A stretch of 10,089 nucleotides of DNA from positions 1-10,089 of the forward strand of contig JAPKCP010000111.1 in assembly GCA_028822885.1 (NCBI GenBank), given 5' to 3'. The notes under the pieces are model-generated. The model worked only from the letters and a program-made list of their open reading frames with translations. It made no database searches and had not been told where the DNA came from. The DNA is from Yoonia sp. GTDB taxonomy: Bacteria; Pseudomonadota; Alphaproteobacteria; Rhodobacterales; Rhodobacteraceae. Positions 6,512-10,089 of the stretch are shown here, piece by piece. The translations under genes were made by a program, and so were the position numbers. How positions within the stretch are numbered: the first letter of the stretch is position 1; each line of letters begins with the position of its first letter.

Positions 6512-7940
6512 GCGTCGCTGCCGCTGCTGCTGCTGCTGGCTCGATCCCAAACAAGTTGAACACGCCAAAGATCATCGCCGCGGCTGATCCCATTAAGAAA
6601 GTCCACAAGACTGGTGACATCTTGCTATCAAGCTTCAGATCGGATTCTTCACCGAAGTACATGAAATAGACGATACGAATATAATAGAATGCACCAATAA
6701 CCGATGCGATCACACCTGCCACAGCGAGCCAACCAAGGCCCGCGTCATAGGCGGCACGTAGGACGTAGAACTTCCCAAAGAAGCCAACCATCGGAGGAAC
6801 ACCTGCGAGCGAGAACATAAGGATCAGCATCGCAAGAGCGCGCAAAGGCTGACCCTTGGAGTACATCTTGAGGCTGTTGATGTCAGTGACAACTTGACCA
6901 TCACGCTCCATCGACAAGATAAACGCGAAGGTCCCGATGTTCATGGTCACGTAGATCGCCATGTAGATCAGCATCGCTTGCACGCCAAATGCCGTACCTG
7001 CAGCGAGGCCCATCAGTGCAAAGCCCATGTGTGCGATGGATGAATACGCCATCAGACGTTTGATATTAGTCTGACCAATCGCCGCGATCGCACCAAGGAA
7101 CATCGAGGTAACTGACAGGAACGCCACGATCTGCTGCCAGTCGCCAACGATACCGCCAAATGCATCATGCACAACGCGCGCAAACAAAGCCATCGCAGCA
7201 ACCTTTGGCGCAGTGGCGAAAAAGGCCGTGACAGGTGTAGGGGCCCCTTCATAAACGTCTGGTGTCCACATGTGGAACGGTGCCGCTGAGACTTTGAACG
7301 CAAAGCCAGCAATCAAGAAAACGATACCAAACAGCAGGCCCAAGGATGGGTCATCAGCTGTAGCTTCAATGATACCAGAAAAGAGCGTCGTACCTGCGTA
7401 GCCGTATGTCAGGGATGCACCGTAAAGAAGCAGGCCAGAAGACAATGCGCCAAGGACGAAGTATTTCAGGCCAGCCTCAGTCGATTTGACCGAGTCACGG
7501 CGCAAGGATGCAACGACGTAGAGCGCCAGTGATTGAAGTTCTAGACCCATGTACAACGCCATCAAGTCGCCAGCAGAAACCATCACCATCATCCCGACAA
7601 CCGCAAGGGCGACAAGAATCGGATATTCAAATTTCAGCAAGTTACGTTGCTGCATGTAGCCTTCGGACATCAGCAGGACCGCTGCCGCAGACAATAGGAT
7701 CACAGCCTTGGCAAACCGCGCGAAGCCATCGTCGATGAACATGCCACCAAACGCCTCTTGGGTCTCTGATGCGCTGAGCATCATCCAAACCGCCAACAGC
7801 ACAAACACGCCCGATGTGGTCCACGTGAGCAGAGAGGCCAAGCGATCCTTGGTCGTATAAACGGCGATCAGCAGCGCTGCCATGGCATAGACAGCCAGTA
7901 GGATCTCAGGAAGGGCAATTGAAAGGTCAGCGGAATTCAT
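6501..7940 (-). CDS. nuoN: NADH-quinone oxidoreductase subunit N
   Basis: Membrane-arm subunit of respiratory complex I and one of three antiporter-like proton channels, in the cytoplasmic membrane. The 479 residues are almost all hydrophobic, fitting about 14 membrane helices. Charged residues expected in the channel are present: E134 (in MGLELQSL), K159, K216 (AFKVSAA), K246 (APKVAAM) and K390 (VGFFGKF). The signature PFHMWTPDVYEGAPTPVTAF is at 221-240 and AYSSIAHMG at 298-306. The ATG at 7940 has GAGGA at 7953-7949, 8 bases upstream and overlapping the nuoM stop. The last residues are a run of seven Ala followed by TLVN, encoded by a GCA/GCG triplet repeat that also forms the leader of birA. 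The assignment is secure. Confidence 0.97.
   Translation of the reverse strand: MNSADLSIALPEILLAVYAMAALLIAVYTTKDRLASLLTWTTSGVFVLLAVWMMLSASETQEAFGGMFIDDGFARFAKAVILLSAAAVLLMSEGYMQQRNLLKFEYPILVALAVVGMMVMVSAGDLMALYMGLELQSLALYVVASLRRDSVKSTEAGLKYFVLGALSSGLLLYGASLTYGYAGTTLFSGIIEATADDPSLGLLFGIVFLIAGFAFKVSAAPFHMWTPDVYEGAPTPVTAFFATAPKVAAMALFARVVHDAFGGIVGDWQQIVAFLSVTSMFLGAIAAIGQTNIKRLMAYSSIAHMGFALMGLAAGTAFGVQAMLIYMAIYVTMNIGTFAFILSMERDGQVVTDINSLKMYSKGQPLRALAMLILMFSLAGVPPMVGFFGKFYVLRAAYDAGLGWLAVAGVIASVIGAFYYIRIVYFMYFGEESDLKLDSKMSPVLWTFLMGSAAAMIFGVFNLFGIEPAAAAAAATLVN
6517..6537. repeat. GCT/GCC trinucleotide repeat at the nuoN-birA junction
   Basis: Seven triplets GCT GCC (GCT)5 on the + strand; the five perfect copies are at 6523-6537. 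On the coding strand they overlap the codons for the poly-Ala tail of NuoN and sit 6-26 bases before the chosen birA start. Perfect triplet tracts of this length can change copy number by slippage without breaking the nuoN frame. Confidence 0.8.
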
Positions 7941-7951
7941 GATGTCCGTCC

Positions 7952-9493
7952 TCAGTTCGCGGCTGTTTGGGAAGCGGCCTCAAAGGCAGCCGTTGCGGTG
8001 TCGAAGTTGTTAACCAATGCGGCGACACTAGGTCCGGTTATGTCGAGGATTAGTGCAGGGTAGACCCCAAGCAATAAGGTCATAAAGATCAGCGGTGCCA
8101 TAATCCACCTTTCGCGGGTGGTCATGTCAGTGATGGTCCGCAGGCTTTCCTTGATCAAGTCGCCCATGACGACCCGACGGTACAGCCACAACGCATAGGC
8201 TGCTGACAAGATCACACCAGTGGTTGCGAAGACAGCCACCCACGTATTGACTTGGAAGATGCCAACAAGAACCAGGAATTCACCGACAAACCCAGATGTC
8301 CCCGGCAAGCCAACATTGGCCATTGTGAAGAACATAAAGATCAGCGCGTAAGCTGGCATCCGGTTCACGAGGCCGCCGTAAGCGGAGATTTCGCGGGTAT
8401 GCATCCGATCATAGATAACACCAACCGCGAGGAAAAGTGCGCCAGAGATAAAGCCGTGGCTGATCATCTGAAAGATCGCCCCATCGATGCCTTGTTGGTT
8501 CACAGCGAAAATCCCCATTGTCACGTAACCCATGTGGGCAACGGAACTGTAGGCGATTAGTTTCTTCATGTCCTCTTGGACCAAAGCAACCAATGACGTG
8601 TAAATAATCGCAATCGCTGAAAGCCAAAGAACTAGCGGCGCCATAACTTCGGACCCGACAGGGAACATCGGGAGCGAGAACCGCAAGAAGCCATAGCCAC
8701 CCATCTTCAGCAGAATCGCTGCTAGTACAACGGAACCCGCTGTTGGCGCCTGAACATGTGCATCAGGCAGCCATGTATGGACTGGCCACATCGGCATTTT
8801 CACCGCAAACGATGCGAAGAACGCCAGCCACATAAGTGTCTGCATGCCACCAACGACATGAATACCGAGAATTGAAAAACTCTCGGTCTCGAAGGTGTGG
8901 GCCATCAGCGATGGAATGTCTGTAGTTCCAGCATCGGTGAACATAGCCACCATCGCGACCAACATCAGGACAGAGCCAAGGAAGGTGTAGAGGAAGAACT
9001 TAAAGGACGCGTAAATCCGGTTTTTACCGCCCCAAATACCGATGATTAAGAACATCGGGATCAAGCCAGCTTCAAAGAACAGATAAAAGAGCACGAGATC
9101 GAGCGCCATGAAGACACCGAGCATCAGCGTTTCAAGGAGTAAAAACGCGATCATGTATTCTTTGACGCGGTGCTCAACATTCCAGCAAGACGCGATCACA
9201 AGCGGCATTAGGAAGGTCGTCAGCATCACGAACAGGACTGAGATGCCGTCGACACCCATCTTGTATTGCAAACCCATCAACCAATCGCGTTCTTCCACCA
9301 TCTGAAAACCAGTGTCAGATGCGTCAAACTGGCCAATGATGAACAACGATACGATGAACGTCGATATCGTTGTCGCCAACGCCACCCACTTTGCATTGCG
9401 TTGTGCTGCGATATCATTGCCACGCAGGAATAGCGCTAAGATTGCAGCCCCAACGAACGGGATAAATGTTGTCAGTGAAAGAAGGTTGCCCAT
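7952..9493 (-). CDS. nuoM: NADH-quinone oxidoreductase subunit M
   Basis: Second antiporter-like, proton-translocating membrane subunit of complex I. The 513 residues, about 14 membrane helices, match the family. Channel residues are E141 (in LFFEAGLIPMF), K232 (KMPMWPVHTW), K263 (LLKMGGYG) and E405 (GFVGEF). The long signature KMPMWPVHTWLPDAHVQAPT spans 232-251 and AYSSVAHMG 314-322. The ATG at 9493 shares one base with the nuoL stop (TAATG), and a run of seven G at 9507-9501, 7 bases upstream, may act as the ribosome binding site by G-U-tolerant pairing. This spacing indicates coupling to nuoL. nuoN follows after 11 bases. The assignment is secure. Confidence 0.97.
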   Translation of the reverse strand: MGNLLSLTTFIPFVGAAILALFLRGNDIAAQRNAKWVALATTISTFIVSLFIIGQFDASDTGFQMVEERDWLMGLQYKMGVDGISVLFVMLTTFLMPLVIASCWNVEHRVKEYMIAFLLLETLMLGVFMALDLVLFYLFFEAGLIPMFLIIGIWGGKNRIYASFKFFLYTFLGSVLMLVAMVAMFTDAGTTDIPSLMAHTFETESFSILGIHVVGGMQTLMWLAFFASFAVKMPMWPVHTWLPDAHVQAPTAGSVVLAAILLKMGGYGFLRFSLPMFPVGSEVMAPLVLWLSAIAIIYTSLVALVQEDMKKLIAYSSVAHMGYVTMGIFAVNQQGIDGAIFQMISHGFISGALFLAVGVIYDRMHTREISAYGGLVNRMPAYALIFMFFTMANVGLPGTSGFVGEFLVLVGIFQVNTWVAVFATTGVILSAAYALWLYRRVVMGDLIKESLRTITDMTTRERWIMAPLIFMTLLLGVYPALILDITGPSVAALVNNFDTATAAFEAASQTAAN

Positions 9494-10089
9494 TAACCAG
9501 CCCCCCCAAACAACGTGACGTATGTGAGAAGCACTGTAATCCCCAGAACCATCGCGAATGCGTAAGTGAATATGTAACCAGACTGCGCCTTATTCGCGAG
9601 CCGGGTGAAGAACGGTACGATACCCATAGCAAGACCGTTGATACCGCCATCAATGACATTGGTGTCGCCCTGCTTCCACAGGAACCGACCAATGGCCTTG
9701 GCTGGACGAATAAAGATCACGTCGTAAAGTTCGTCAAAGTACCATTTGTTAAGCAAGAAGTTGTAAAGCGGCGCCTGTTGCGCAGCCAACTTGGCAGGCA
9801 AATCGGGGCGACGGATATACATTTGGAAGGCAAGCAAGAAACCAGACAACATTGCGATAAACGGCGAGAGTTTCACCCAAACCGGTACGTTGTGCGCCTC
9901 GTGCAAGACATGGTTGTCAGGGTGTTTGAAAATAGCACCCTTCCCCGGCGTCGTAGGCCAAGCGCCTGCATGATCATCACCATTGGACTTTTCGTCAGCG
10001 TGGCCATCTTCGACGTGATCTTCAGTTTCGTCACCCGCTGCATGTGCAGGTGCAACCAATGAGAACCCGAGGGACGCATGATCGTCACC
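9493..10089 (-). CDS. nuoL: NADH-quinone oxidoreductase subunit L, C-terminal 198 residues (5' end outside window)
   Basis: NuoL is the distal antiporter-like subunit of complex I; its C-terminus forms the long lateral helix that runs along NuoM and NuoN. The frame is open at the window edge and stops with TAA at 9495-9493. Partial-residue 1-66 is a hydrophilic loop rich in His, Asp and Glu, followed by GAIFKHPDNHVL (51-62) and a membrane helix at about 71-90. The lateral helix region is about 105-168 (APLYNFLLNKWYFDELYDV, then IRPAKAIGRFLWKQG). The last anchor helix is about 172-193, ending in LFGGAG. These segments fit NuoL and not NuoM or NuoN, which lack the lateral helix. The proton-channel core is upstream of the window, so it cannot be checked. 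Confidence 0.95.
   Translation of the reverse strand, partial: GDDHASLGFSLVAPAHAAGDETEDHVEDGHADEKSNGDDHAGAWPTTPGKGAIFKHPDNHVLHEAHNVPVWVKLSPFIAMLSGFLLAFQMYIRRPDLPAKLAAQQAPLYNFLLNKWYFDELYDVIFIRPAKAIGRFLWKQGDTNVIDGGINGLAMGIVPFFTRLANKAQSGYIFTYAFAMVLGITVLLTYVTLFGGAG
9501..9507. repeat. Homopolymer run of seven C (G on the coding strand) at the nuoL-nuoM junction
   Basis: Seven identical bases encode Gly-Gly and the first base of Ala near the NuoL C-terminus and lie 7 bases before the nuoM ATG, where a Shine-Dalgarno sequence belongs. A one-base slip would alter only the last residues of NuoL but remove the TAATG overlap and change the nuoM initiation region. Confidence 0.7.

Noticed and set aside
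6509..6568. Longer BirA starting at TTG 6568 with a Gln-rich N-terminal extension
   Set aside because: The extension is only the nuoN alanine repeat read in another frame and is unlike known BirA N-termini. It would overlap nuoN by 68 bases.
9466..10062. 198-codon open frame on the + strand opposite nuoL
   Set aside because: The minus strand encodes an unmistakable NuoL C-terminus. The + frame is low-quality and would also run through the nuoL/nuoM junction.
1..10089. Mobile elements, CRISPR arrays, defence genes, tRNA or rRNA genes
   Set aside because: I found no transposase or integrase motifs, no spaced direct repeats, no tRNA-like T-loop with paired ends, and no rRNA-like sequence.

Overview
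This window looks like a chromosomal segment of an alphaproteobacterium, most likely Rhodobacteraceae (the marine Roseobacter / Octadecabacter / Loktanella-like group). The reasons are the order nuoL-nuoM-nuoN-birA-coaX-rnj on one strand, the protein sequences, a BirA without a DNA-binding domain, a type III pantothenate kinase, and a base composition only moderately rich in G+C. The genus call is inference from pattern recognition; no database was searched.

Layout. Positions 1-480 (+) hold the end of an acidic, beta-rich, probably exported protein resembling the transferrin-binding-protein-like family. A strong hairpin follows it at 494-525. Positions 526-1285 hold no intact gene, but translated fragments in shifting frames (about 665-1166) resemble a catalase-related peroxidase, so this is probably a decayed gene. 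Next on the + strand is a DEAD-box RNA helicase of the RhlE type (1286-2854) with a good intrinsic terminator (2905-2932). A small two-helix membrane protein of the DUF2798 type follows (2971-3201).

From 10089 down to 3301 everything is on the minus strand and packed like one operon: nuoL (3' part), nuoM, nuoN, birA, coaX, rnj. The junctions are a 1-nt overlap (TAATG, nuoL/nuoM), an 11-nt gap (nuoM/nuoN), an 11-nt overlap with a TTG start (nuoN/birA), an 11-nt gap with the Shine-Dalgarno sequence over the stop (birA/coaX) and a 4-nt overlap (ATGA, coaX/rnj). The run ends at a strong minus-strand terminator (3203-3237) lying directly against the end of the convergent DUF2798 gene.

How the genes work together. 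NuoL, NuoM and NuoN are the three antiporter-like, proton-pumping membrane subunits of respiratory complex I. BirA attaches biotin to carboxylases and CoaX makes the first committed intermediate of coenzyme A. RNase J is a 5'-3' exo/endoribonuclease for RNA maturation and decay. Energy, cofactor and RNA metabolism genes therefore probably share transcripts, and the RhlE-type helicase converges on them from the other side. I see no mobile element, CRISPR array, tRNA, rRNA, phage gene or defence system. This is mostly an ordinary housekeeping region; the points worth a second look are the decayed gene, simple repeats sitting on gene junctions, a few unusual residues and the RNA hairpins.
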